NCBI GenBank assembly: GCA_026075535.2
Contig: AP026546.1
Span: 3,906,001 to 3,970,000 of the forward strand
Reading direction: 5' to 3'
From: Tricholoma matsutake
Taxonomy: Eukaryota > Basidiomycota > Agaricomycetes > Agaricales > Tricholomataceae
DNA: 64,000 nucleotides
The translations under genes were made by a program, and so were the position numbers. Shown here in pieces: positions 1-10,899 of the stretch. Under the pieces are notes generated by a model. It was not told the DNA's origin, searched no databases, and saw nothing but the letters and a program-made list of their open reading frames with translations. Positions within the stretch are counted from its first letter, which is position 1. Each line of letters starts with the position of its first letter.

Positions 1-653
1 GCTGGCTGTTGGTGGGTGGTGAGCTGGTGATCACAGGGGCAGGGATATACTGCCAATAGCTATTGAGGCACTTATCCAGGGTGTCACTGGCAAAAATTTG
101 CCCCAGTGCCAGTTCACTATTGTGGCTCCACCAATCACATACATATGAATCCACCAGATGGCTAGGACCATCGCTGGCAACACCATCATCCAATGAGGCC
201 AAGAGAGATGGATGGAATCCAAGGGGTAGGTGGTCCAAATTCACATCGGTGAGACTGTCAGCCAAGGACCAAAGAAGGATCGGCACATCCATCATAAGGC
301 TGATGGAGGTGCCGATGCCGATGCAAGACATGACATACATCTGTCATACTTGTCAGTGATGTATACTTACTTCCCTTAGGAAAGATCTCAACATACAAGC
401 TTGGCATAGAGAATTTTTTGCATCCAACGTTGTTTTACAAAGTTTGCCTGGTCTAACTCCAACAAAACTTGATGGAATTGGGACTTCACATACCAAATGA
501 TCTCTTGTGTCTGCATTTGGAGTTGCCCTTTCAGGCCCGATTGCAAAGAAAAAGGGTTGAAAATTGAGAGCCTTTTGTTTGACATGGTTGTGGTTGGTGA
601 TCAAGATAATTGTGTTTACATCATGTTTACATAATACATGTGGCCCTTTTCAG
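1..653. other. No recognisable gene
   Basis: This stretch lies downstream of the KDZ transposase stop codon. A few short open frames exist on both strands, including a hydrophobic 63-codon one at 31-222 on the minus strand, but none shows a family motif or a convincing exon structure. I see no terminal repeat or target duplication here. Confidence 0.4.
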
Positions 654-2737
654 TCACAGAGGGGAGATATAATCAGCATTTGTTGATCTAAATGCATTGT
701 CAGCCCTCAATGCTAATTCATACCATGGAGCGTGCTGGCGATTAACATAGGCTAGCAGACCAGGAAGGGTATTCCCGGACTGTGAGGCTGACTGCCACCG
801 TTGGCTGTGATAGATGAAATACCACACAGTCCACTGCATTTCATATGTGACCAGTAGAAATTCCTCCCTCCATCGATTTCTCTGAGCCCATGAACAAAGC
901 CAATGTACTCGCCTGACTATGAAAATTGTTAGTACAATGAATACGGATGGCTACAAAATATATTTACATTCCCAGAATTGGCCAGCATTGGCATTGGCAT
1001 TGGCCATGAGACTAGTATGAATGTGGGAATTATGCCAAATCCAGGACAGATGAACAGAGGTGGAACCAGGTACATTCGGATTCAAAATAGCTGTGCTGGC
1101 ATTGAGGTCATCCTTGGATAACTGCTGAAACATACTCAATGTGTCATCATCACAATCCAGTGCCAGCATTCGGCTATGGCAATGGTTATACATTTGGGCA
1201 TGCAAGCTAATTTTGTTAACCAACTCGTGGACAACAGCTTGTGACTGGGTGCGAACTCCCTTTTGTGGCGCTGCTCGAATGATGTGTGAATATTGAAATG
1301 ATTTGTTGGCAATGAGCTCCCGCAGCTGGTGCAGCAGTTGGCTTGCCTGGATCTTGCAAAGGTTAATCTCTACATCTGCAAGATTGCCATTAGAGGGGAG
1401 GTATACTTGTTGCTCCTCAACTGGAATAGCATGTGTGTGGGCTGGGAGATCTGACAGGCCCGATGCCACAGCACTGTCATCATCCAGGTCAATGGGGGTA
1501 TCAAATTCGCCTTCATTATCATGGGTGATCCATGAGGGAGCAATGTCATGATCGGCAATGTCGGCAGCATTTTGTAACTCCATTAAGGTTACCATGTGAG
1601 ATGTGAGAGCTTCTCTCTCCCATTCAACAGCTTGTGTGTCAGAAATGTGAGGTGATTTACCAAGTCGATGGACTTTGTCTCGTAATTCAATCCTGGTGAC
1701 GATCAATGATGGGTTGTGATTGGTGGTAGGCAGTACAACTCACTGCATTTGTTCAAAAAGAATAGCAAAATCAATCCACTCCTTGACCATGGATTGAACC
1801 AGTGCTGATGCCAAAGTTAAGGCCAATCCCACTCCCACTGCCAATCCTGTCCCCACTGCTGATGCTGTTTCTGAAATGTGAATGGCATACATATCCATTA
1901 CCCTGACATCTGTGAGCCTTAAGGATTCTGCTGCCCTCACTTCATCCTTCCATCATTTGATTGCCAGTTGGCCGAATGCTGCTATTAGTTCACCATGGTA
2001 TTGGCTGAGTTGTGTAGAGTTCTCAAGGGCTTCCCGAGATTTTGAGCAGAGTGTGATTGTCATGCCAAGCATTTTCTTGTGATTTGAATCTGTAGCATGA
2101 TCATCAAGCATTTCTGCCCAATGTGGCAAGGTCGCTGTTCTGACCATCAGGGAAATGGAATTCAGTGATGCCCACAGAGACTCAAGTATTTCTCCTGCTA
2201 CAATGACGGACCCTGGAATGAAAGATGGAGCATAGCAAAAAAAGCATTCATCCTTGTGGCCATGAACATGCAAAAGCCCAATGGCCTGGTCAATGGTCAA
2301 GCCGGCCGGAAGATGGGCACCAATATGTTCCTGAAGGTGGATAATGTACTGGCAGACAATGTCGTAAATGAGCATGACTCCCTGTTGAGGGTCAACTCTG
2401 ATGGTCTTCAGCGCTTGAAGGAAAGCAAAGTCAACATTCTTTTGCTGTTCTCCATGAAACAGGTCTACCAATGCATTGGGCACATAACATCCATGCCATG
2501 CACATGCAATGGCTGCTACTCCAGTCCTGTCACATGCCTTCAATGCCAGAAAAGCATTCACAACAGCTAGGAATTTATTTTCGCAAGGAGCTTTCTGGAA
2601 ACCCAAATACAAATCAGACCGGCTTTGGGGACGGCATCAGGAATGGCATTGGCCACCACCAAGGGAAGGTACCTACCGTTAATTGTTCTATGGCAGCTTG
2701 GAGAAACAGCTCATATTCAGCCCAATTTGGGGCCATC

Positions 2738-4227
2738 TGGTGTTTTAAGGTCTGGTTTGGTCCAGTTTTTTGACCCCAAAATGGGCAACTGGTTGCAACC
2801 ATCACCCAAATTGGAGCAACCACAACCGAACCGGGTACAACCGGTCCCAGTCAGTTCGGTTGCCTCCAAAAGACCAGTTAGAACTGGTTTTACCTGCTAT
2901 TTTCGTCTCTTAACTAAAATTTGTATCATATTAAATAAAACTAATTAAAAGACACCCCGCAAGCAGGTGCTCGTGGTGGTGACAGGTCGTTAATAGAATG
3001 AATAAAAATAAAAGTAAGAAAAACAAAAAAACCGACCCCATCATCTTGCATTTCTGGCGAGAGTGGGGGTCATTGGTACCATGTCGTTGTCCTCCTGTCC
3101 ATTGTTATTGTCTCCCCACTGTTCATTTGTCCCCCTTCCCCACTTGTTCGACTTCCCCGCTGTTCATTGGCGTTGGGCATTGGCATTGGCGTTTCCTGGC
3201 AGTGGCATTCCCTGGTGATGGCGTTTGGTGGCGTGGGCGCTCACTGGCATTGGCATTGGCGTTCGGTGGTGTTGGCGTTTGGAGGTGTTGGTGTTCGGTG
3301 GCATTCAGTGGCATTCATTGGCATTCATTGTCATTGGCGTCCGTCGGCATTTGTTGTTGTCATCATCCTGTGTTCCATCGTCATCAGCACCATCATCTCC
3401 CCCTACGAGCAGTGGCTCGTAGGCAGGGTGGTGGTGCTGTACAATGTGGCGTTGGGTGGGGCGGCAGTGCGGCCACATTGTCGTTGGTGGTGCCCTTGTC
3501 ATTGTTGCATTGTTGTCCAGAAATGGGACCCGTTGCCACCCTGCGAGCAGAGGCTTGCAGCAGCGGCACAGGGCCTGAGAGGGCATGGAGGCGGGAGGTG
3601 GGTAACATGACATAAGACTGTAAAAAAAGAGATCAAATTAGTTAGTATTAATAAAGAAAGATGATACAAAACATACCTGAGGGCCCAAACGACACTAGTC
3701 ATCGTTTGGGCCCTCTACACTCTCACTTTGCGGGTGGGACTTCTGAGGTAGGCGGTGGGTGGTGTGGGTGATGGTTGAAGTGGTGTTGTTGATGATTTGT
3801 GGCTGTGGGAATCATTAGGCAAAGTGGTGTCACTTTGTTTTTGTGGCAGCACATGACCAAAAGGTCTGTGCGCAGCCACAGGGTATATAAACCCTCACCA
3901 AATGTATGGTTTTCCTTTGGGCTTGTCCCGTTTTTGTTATATATTGTGTAAATAGTAGATATTAGTAGTAAGTACATTAGTTTATTGTCTTGTTGTTACT
4001 GTAATATCTAGTACATAAGTAATAGTTTGTATACAGTCAGAAGACCGGTTGCAACTGATTGCAACTGGTTTTTGAATGGTTTTTAAATAATTTTGAATTG
4101 AGGCAACCGGCAACCCAACCGACCCCCAAAACTGAGCAACCACAACCGACGGTTTGGTTGCATTCAGTTGGGTTGGGTTTGGTTGCAGTCATTTTTTTGG
4201 TCCATGCAACCGGACCTTTAAACACTA
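2738..4227. mobile_element. Non-autonomous hAT-type DNA transposon inside the KDZ gene
   Basis: The left end reads TGGTGTTTTAAGGTC and the right end, reverse-complemented, reads TAGTGTTTAAAGGTC. The flanking 8 bp GGGCCATC are duplicated (2730-2737 and 4228-4235). An 8-bp duplication with TAGNG-like termini is the hAT signature. Both subterminal regions (about 2745-2890 and 4035-4215) carry many GGTTGCAACCGGTT-like motifs in opposite orientation, probable transposase binding sites. The 1490-bp body encodes no recognisable transposase; it holds a GGCATT-rich microsatellite and GC-rich sequence. It interrupts the KDZ reading frame between its DGNF and YDIVCQ motifs. Confidence 0.85.
3165..3345. 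repeat. GGCATT/GGCGTT microsatellite
   Basis: An imperfect six-base array dominated by TTGGCATTGGCG and GGTGGCGTT variants inside the hAT-type element. The same hexamer family recurs in neighbouring genes within the first 11 kb. Confidence 0.75.
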
Positions 4228-5903
4228 GGGCCATCCCACCTCCATCCCATAGCCATATATCAGTATCAGAGTTTTTCTGCCAAACATGATCAGCTTTGAA
4301 ATTGCCATCGGCCATGAATATGTGTTTAAAAACAAATCTGAAATCCATAGTATCATTTTAGATGCCACTGCACCAAGGTATTTTGACACCCACCAGTTTG
4401 CATTGTCCTTCCAATTTTCCGGTATATTAATGCCTACTCGAGGACAGGCTGGACAGAAATTGGCAAGTGATCCTGGTTCAGGATTTAAAGGATCTCTTTG
4501 ATTGTGTCCATACCCTGCCCACTTCAATCTTTTCATCCAACGCCATAAGCGGGACATGCACTGAAGCTCATGGTAGAGATTGACCACTTTGGCAGGCCTC
4601 ATCGGCAATGTTACACACCGAATCAGCTGGTAAAACTGATAGGCCGATGCCTTTAATTCCAGATTACAGAGCTGAAAATGGTCTAGGACCTGCATGGTGA
4701 ACAGAGTCTGTATGTTGGTGAAGCTTGTGGCTAGTAAGTTACTGGTTACCAGGTCCAAGGGAATTCAGTGTTCCCCCTGACACTGGCAGGTAACCATCAC
4801 TAAGTGATGTATTCCATTTGTATGGACCACACGAATATAACTGTTGTTCAAGGCATCAGCAGTGGGCATGGCATTGGCAGTTGGGATGGCATTGGCAGTT
4901 TGATTAGGATTAGGCAAATATGGTTGAAACCCATGGATGTCGTCATTGGCATGCTCAACTTCAGATTCATCATTGCCATCAAAGAAGTCTTGGAAACTGT
5001 TCTCAACATCAATATTCCCCTTCCCTTGACGCCAAAGGGCATCAAGGTGATTAAAAAATGCTGAGTTGGCCCCAGTTTCATCTTCGGCCCAGTCATCGGC
5101 CTGAGACTCATTATATGTGTCCGAGGTTGAGTCAGGTGAAGAGGGTCGATGCCAGTGCCATTGCTGATCATTTGCCTGCCAATTGGCCGACTCTTGCTCT
5201 GCTTTATCCTTCACATCTTCAAATGTCTCCAGATATTTCATTTGGAAGTTCACAGTGTTGCAAATTGGCTGATCCATCTGGTGCTGGACTAAAATGTATG
5301 TGCCTACCTCCCATAGCTCAGCCCAGCAAAAGTGCATGCCGGTCCAGCATTCAATGCAATGGAAGGGATTTTGCCTGTGGGTTACATGCATGCATGTGCG
5401 GCAAAGTGTGCTTCCCAGTGAACAATCAATGCATCACCAAATTGCCCATTTATTGAATAGACAGTGGTTGCAAACTTGTTTGTCAACCGACCATGACTGC
5501 TGAGCGAGGGATGCTTGCAGCAATTCATCTACTCGTCCCACAAACTCCAGTACATAGTCTCACTGTCTCTATTATTAGTATATGAGCCTTGCTCCATAAG
5601 CAATCAGTGTCAGAAACTAACCATGCCAATGTGTGGCCAAGTTGGCTTGGCGGCCATTTGAGGTTCTTGCATGTCCCATTCAGGAGCAACATTGGGATTA
5701 TCCTGTATAACAGAATTTGATTGACCCAGTTCTTCCACTGCAGTCAGGGGGACCTTGATGCACTTTGTTTTTGGTCCATGTTTCATGTTGACCTCAACTT
5801 CTACATGTGCAACAGTATCGACTGCATTGTCATTGTCCTCATGCAGGGGGGCATTCTTCTTTGATCTTCTCTTTTGCTTGTAAGGAACTCTTGTTAGGCT
5901 CAT

Positions 5904-6063
5904 GATGATTTGGGGTGAGTCACAATGACACCCAATTATTGATGGGGGTATTGTACTATCGACCTCATGTGATCCTCATGTGATCCTTGTGTGATCCTCG
6001 TGTCGATGATATGTTTTATGTCAATGACAAGAATGATTCTTTCCTTCACATCAGTCCCCCCCA
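5904..6063. promoter_or_regulatory. Divergent intergenic region between KDZ gene and its partner gene
   Basis: The KDZ gene starts leftward at 5903 and the next gene starts rightward at 6064, leaving a 160-bp shared upstream region. It holds three near-copies of TGTGATCCTC (about 5968-6003), the only striking internal repeat. A bidirectional promoter is inferred from layout; no TATA box is certain. Confidence 0.4.
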
Positions 6064-8463
6064 ATGCCGCCTGAGCCATCAGAGAACCTGCAGTTGAGAC
6101 AGTACCAGAAGGGAAGCAGATATATGGTTGAAGAGCGGAAGATCATTGAGCCTTATAAAGTTGCATTCCAATTGCAGGAATCGAAAGCTGGCCGATTGCA
6201 AATACTCAAGTATGACATCCTCCCAGCAATATTCAACTACTGGGTGTCAATTGACAGGGCCCCTATGGATGAGGAGGAGAGCCAAGGTAAACTCACAAGC
6301 ATGTAAAGGTTGTATTATTGATCGCATCGCCAGGAACTAACAACCTGGCTTTCCAACAACTGGTGAATGACCAAAAGCCTCTCATGGAAATCGAATGACT
6401 TCAAAGTAAAGCAGTTGGAAGTCATTTGGAGCTTGTACCAGGACCGAGTTTTCCAACAGATCACAAACCTGTTAGGTGTTGAGGATGCCACCACAAGTAC
6501 ACCAGGATGGTTCCAAGCATGACTGCCAGCTATCAAGCATGTTTTCAACACCATGAATGCAGAGGAGAAAGCCATCCTTGAAGTCAAACAGGAGAAAATG
6601 ATGCGGGAAGGATATCCCAAGCAGATGAAGTGAGTGTAAGTTGAAGCCGATGCTGTTGCTGTTGCTGGACATAACAAACATTTTACAGTCTAGCAGACAA
6701 ATACCTCCTTAAGTGTGTGATGGAGAATGCACGACAACAGTGTCTGGAAATGGGGGTGTTGTCTGTGACATTTACAGCCTATATTGCACCTAATGGTTTG
6801 ATGGTTGTTGACGTGTGAGTCCCTGAATCATTTACTGCCAATGCGATGCCAATGCCAATGCCGACTCCAGTCACAAAAATTTTGCCTCTCTGATAGCCAC
6901 CCCTGCACGATCATTTCTGGACACGTATCATGATCAAGTCACTGAACTAAAGCAAAACTTTATGAGTTATATCAAGGGTTTATGCCCATCACACCTTGCT
7001 TCAAGGTTGGCAATGCAACATAATGCAACACTAACCCAATTAACAATGACTAACGATGGCTTCCTGATCCTTCCCACATCATGGAAAGGATTACAATCCA
7101 AGAAAAAAGAGCTGGAAGAATGGTTTATGTTGTATGTTGGCCAGCATTACAGTATGTTGACTTCCTATTCCACAAACCGTTACTTATCTCCTGCAGAACT
7201 AGCAAACAATGGTTGTAGTTGCCATATCCCATTCAAAGCAATTGCAGATCAGACATCATCATTTGTCAGTCCAGAATATCTCCCAGCTAGGTTCAAAATC
7301 AGAGACCCATGGAACATGCACAAGAGTGTCATAGAAGACTTCTTTGACCATGTTCTGCAGCGACAAATAGTGCAGGGCCCTGAAAGAGCATTCTGGTTCA
7401 AAGCAATCAAAGCCATGGATGGGAGTGTGGCTCCTGCACACTATCCAAATGATTTGAATAACCCTTCACCTTCCTGACACATTTCCAAATGCAGGGGCCA
7501 AAGAAATGATGATGTGGATCCTCGTAGTGGCACTGAGCTGGGGGCCGTTGCCGATGCCACACCGTCTTCTGCAAACTGCAGGGGCCAAAGAAATGACGAT
7601 GGTGATGCTGATCCTCAACCCAGCACCAAACTGGAGGCTGTTGCCACTGCCAAACCACCTGCTGCATCAAGAGGCAGAGAAGTTGTCAAAGGCAAACCCA
7701 AGCGCAAGGAAGTCAACAGCAGGACAGACCCCAAATTCTGATACAACTGAATCACAATATGTCCAAGTGGATCAAATGACAATGGACAGCCTCTGCATGG
7801 TTGGTGTCACTTAATGGTCCTAGTGACGGTGAACTAGAATATCTCATTCCTTGACACATTTACATGAGATACATCATGCCTGGATCAGCTGGAAACACCA
7901 TTGTAAATGATCCCCCATGCTCAATTGATCCATTTCTGTTGGATATACCTCAAGAGAGCTCACAATGCCCTAAGCCTCGACCACTTTTAGGGCAAAATCA
8001 GATGGAGCATCCTATTGCAAGGGCAAGGGCTTTAGCAGCATTAGTGGGATTGGGAACAGCAACACCAATATTGGCAATGGCACCAGTAGGATCGGCAACT
8101 GCAACACCAATATTGGCAATGGCAACACCAATATTGGGAATGGCAACAGTGGGATCGGCAATGGCAGCACCAATATCAGCAATGGCAACAGTACAATCGG
8201 CAACAGCAACAGTAAGATTGGCAATGGCAACACCAATATCGGCAGCGGCACCAGTAGGATTGGCAATGGCAACACCAATATCAGCAATGGCAACAGTAGG
8301 ATCAGCAATGACAACACCAATATTGGCAACAGCAACAGTACGGTCAGCAATGGCAACACCAGGATCTGCAGCAGCTGGTGCCTACCATATTCCCCCTACA
8401 CTGGATGTTCAACAGATGACTCCACCATCATCTCAAAATCCATCGGCCTTGGCATGGGCATGA
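6064..8463 (+). pseudogene. Multi-exon gene of unknown function, divergent from KDZ transposase
   Basis: A chain of exons can be read: 6064-6290; a block around 6375-6640 containing YQDRVFQQITNLLGVEDA and then AIKHVFNTMNAEEKA; about 6692-6812 (QQCLEMGVLSVTFTAYIA) followed by a GTGAGT donor; and 6896-7477, entered after a TGATAG acceptor, containing SFLDTYHDQVTELK and KKKELEEWFMLYVGQHY. The 3' part (7500-8463) is basic and then becomes a low-complexity Ala/Met/Thr tail encoded by a microsatellite. One in-frame TGA at 6520-6522 sits where arginine is expected (FQA-stop-LPA), so this copy is probably dead. I recognise the type as a repeated mushroom hypothetical protein but know no function. Its head-to-head position suggests it may have travelled with the KDZ element. 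Confidence 0.55.
8030..8360 (+). repeat. Coding microsatellite of GGCAAC/GGCAAT/ACCAATATC units
   Basis: About 330 bp of six-base repeats within the 3' exon of the preceding gene, translating to runs such as MATPISAMATVGS. The array is imperfect, mixing GGCAATGGCAAC with CCAATATTGGCA. Confidence 0.8.
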
Positions 8464-8674
8464 CCTATCCGAAGGACAGCTGATGACCTTGCACAGCAGG
8501 AAGCCATTTCAACCCAGGCTGTTGGGAGGAGACAGAGAATTAAAAAAAGTGAAATTTGCAGAGTAGATTTACAAATAAAACACTATGTAATGTGAAAAAA
8601 AAAATAGTCCAACTTTTATGTACATGCCGAATCACATCTATTCTTTTCTGCCTCACTTTGTCTCCCCTCTGTCC
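8464..8674. other. Convergent 3' region, no gene seen
   Basis: Lies between the tail-to-tail genes ending at 8463 (+) and 8675 (-). It is AT-rich with an A-run near 8597-8607 and holds no recognisable feature. Confidence 0.4.
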
Positions 8675-9194
8675 TCAGATTTTCCTGCTCTTTTCCTTGG
8701 GTTTGGCTGAGGGGTGGTACTTCTGGAACACAGTCCAGATGGACCAGGGGTCAGCCCATGTGGGGATCAGTGCAGCTGTGCAGGGGAAGGGGAGGGCCAG
8801 GGTGAGGTGATTACATCGACTGCTGATGCTGGGGCGGCAGCCTCGGGCTTGGTGAGTGACATTGGGGGGAAGAGGAGATGGAGTGGTGGGGCCATCAATG
8901 TTGTGGGCTGTACCATTTCTTGAGAATCCTGTGGTGTGGTGGGTATAATTTGGATGGGGGGGGGCGCCAGCCAAGGATGCTTCCCTCACAACCTCTTCAG
9001 GCACAGCCAGTCCCTCCTCACCATGCTCAGGCTCAGTGTTACCCTCGATGAATCCCCCCTCCTCAACCAGTTCTGCCATCTCTTTGTCTTTGTTGCCGGC
9101 AGTGGCAGTGGCAATGGGAGCAGCAATGGGAGTGGGAGCAGGAGTGGGAGTGGGAGCAGGAGTGGGAGTGGGAGCAGGAGCTGGAGCAGGAGTG

Positions 9195-9235
<41 letters not shown>

Positions 9236-10549
9236 GGCATCGACTTCCTCGGCATCTGTCATTCTTTCCCAATCTGCCTCTGCCCTCCTGCTTGGAGTCC
9301 TCTCGAGGTGAACCACCTGCCCAGCCATGTAACCATTGCATAACGCAATGGGTTGTGCACCGGCCTGCAACCCAAGGTATGCCTCAATGTCATTCACCCT
9401 GTTTTGAAGCAAGTCGACTGTGTCCCAGAGTTCTTGTACATGGAGTTGGGACTATTGGAATGACTCTTCATTCCACCATGCATGCTTGTACATGTCTTCC
9501 TCCAGTTGGTATAGATGTCCAGTGAAGGTGGCGTAGTCACCGGCAAAGGGGTAGGGAGTCAGGGCAAGGAGGGCAGTTGGCTCGGGCTCAGGATCAGCCA
9601 TGTCGATATCCTCTTCCACAGCTATGGGTATACGTGTTAGTGGTTTTATGTGTCATGATATGGAAGAACTAACCTTTTGATTTTCCTTTTTGGCTTGCAG
9701 TGAACCACCTAGACAATTCCTCTCCACTGTCTTCACTGGAAAATTGCACCTTCTTTGCTTTTCTTCTTGCCGATCCTTTTGCTTTCTTGGTTCTTGGCAC
9801 TCGATCCATGTCTTCTGGATCACACCAAACTTTCCCTTTCCCACAGAAGTAGCAGGCCATTTTCCCATTCACCTGCTCCCAACACTCACACATAAGCCTG
9901 ACACATTGTGCACATGGTGTTGTTCGCAAACTCCCGGGTGCTCCTCGTGCTGCCCTTGCTGCGTTGTGCCGCTTCTGCTCCATCCTGGGATTGGCACTGG
10001 CATCGCTCTCTGTCTCATCAAAATCCTCGTCTGATCCCCTGCTACTCTTCACCTCTTGTGGCCTGGGTCTCACTGTGATTGCTGGCAGCATTGGTCGCTG
10101 GGCTGGGGCTGGAAGTCTGGATCCTGATGCTTCTGGTTGGGCCCACATCTTGGCTGGTGCCAGTGCTGCTTCTATCCTTGTTGGTGTTGGTGTTGCTGCT
10201 GCTCCTCGTGCCATTGCCGTTGCCATTGTCATTGCAGTTGCTGTTGCCATTGCCATTGCTGTTGTCATTGCTGTTGCTGTTGCTGTTGCCATTGCTGTTG
10301 CTGTTGCTGTTGTCATTGCTGTTGCCATTGCCATTGCCACATTGGTCCAGCCGATGTGGACGCAGGTCCTGTTATGCTCTTTTTCTTGTCGAAGATCTTC
10401 ATTGCCCTCAGTTGACCTTCAATAAACTTCTGGTCCCCTGTCCTGTCTGACTTTGACCATGCTACCACAAATCCCCACAAAAAGGCATCAGCCCAAAAGA
10501 CGGCCTGCACCTCCTCTGTGAAAACCTCTCTTTGCCAGGCAAATAACAT
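8675..10549 (-). CDS. Cysteine-cluster plus coiled-coil protein of mushroom-specific type, multi-exon
   Basis: Read leftward, three coding blocks line up. The first (10549-10313, MLFAWQREVF onward) is N-terminal. The second (10340-9669) contains a low-complexity Ala/Met/Thr run, an acidic stretch, then PCAQCVRLMCECWEQ with a following CYFCGKGKVWC and a Lys-rich tail. The last (9412-8675) has a likely leucine-patterned helix, RVNDIEAYLGL, then an Ala-Pro repeat. The C-x2-C-x3-C-x-C ... C-x2-C ... C pattern resembles a compact zinc cluster, as in DNA-binding or transposon-linked proteins. This layout is familiar as a high-copy mushroom hypothetical protein, function unknown. Exon borders are approximate; no obvious stop lies inside the blocks. 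Confidence 0.55.
9100..9240. repeat. GGAGCA/GGAGTG hexamer microsatellite
   Basis: About 140 bp of six-base units, encoding the Ala-Pro/Thr-Pro run of the minus-strand cysteine-cluster gene. Confidence 0.85.
10190..10342. repeat. TTGCTG/TTGCCA hexamer microsatellite
   Basis: About 150 bp of alternating TTGCCA and TTGCTG units. On the minus strand it encodes a Met/Ala/Thr run at the start of the second coding block of the cysteine-cluster gene, which may mean that part is an expanded intron edge rather than exon. Confidence 0.8.
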
Positions 10550-10899
10550 TTTCTACAATTTGTAAGTGCATCGTTGATCTGATAGCATGCCAATCCACTC
10601 ACAAGGGCCAATTTTCTTTCCTTCATCACGGTCTTGATACTTTGGTCTCAAAATCCATTGCGGATGGATTGCTTGATCTTGCTGATCTGGCCAAGCACTT
10701 GTTGGCATGTAACGTTCATGGTTGATAAGTCGGCTGTGGCAGCAGGGTCAATGTTGAAATGAAAAAGAGTGAAACACTGAAAATTAACAATCACATGTTG
10801 TTGATCGATATACAATCGATATATACAAACAAATAATGTCCTGATTAAATGGTATTACTTGTTATCATCTGTGTTATCTATACCATGAGCAATCAGCAA
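10550..10899. other. Upstream region without recognisable gene
   Basis: Contains only short unpatterned frames. It probably includes the 5' end of the minus-strand cysteine-cluster gene and the promoter of the next plus-strand gene. Confidence 0.35.

Larger units (their letters stand above)
654..5903 (-). pseudogene. KDZ-family DNA transposase (CxC2 type), broken
   Basis: Pieces of one KDZ transposase lie in order on the minus strand. The N-terminal arm is at 5903-5610. The cysteine-rich CxC2-type part is at 5391-4350, with an HCIECWTGMHF motif and a CPACPRVGINIP motif. The first core motif, FMADGNFKADH, is near 4320-4290. The catalytic core at 2612-1953 has YDIVCQY near 2360, an HVHGH motif, and GEILESLWA near 2190. 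The C-terminal arm runs 1940-654 and ends with an EMQWTVWYF block near 840. The family is a DDE-type cut-and-paste transposase of basidiomycetes. Breaks seen: a frame change near 4350, a hAT insertion at 2738-4227 between the first and second core motifs, and short frame changes between the C-terminal pieces. Family assignment is from remembered motifs; exact intron borders were not resolved. Confidence 0.88.

Noticed and set aside
8012..8359. Leu-rich, transmembrane-looking minus-strand frame
   Set aside because: It is the opposite strand of a hexamer microsatellite; all six frames of such repeats stay open.
8936..9343. Ser/Gly-repeat plus-strand frame resembling a silk- or RS-type protein
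   Set aside because: It is the shadow of the GGAGCA microsatellite in the minus-strand cysteine-cluster gene.
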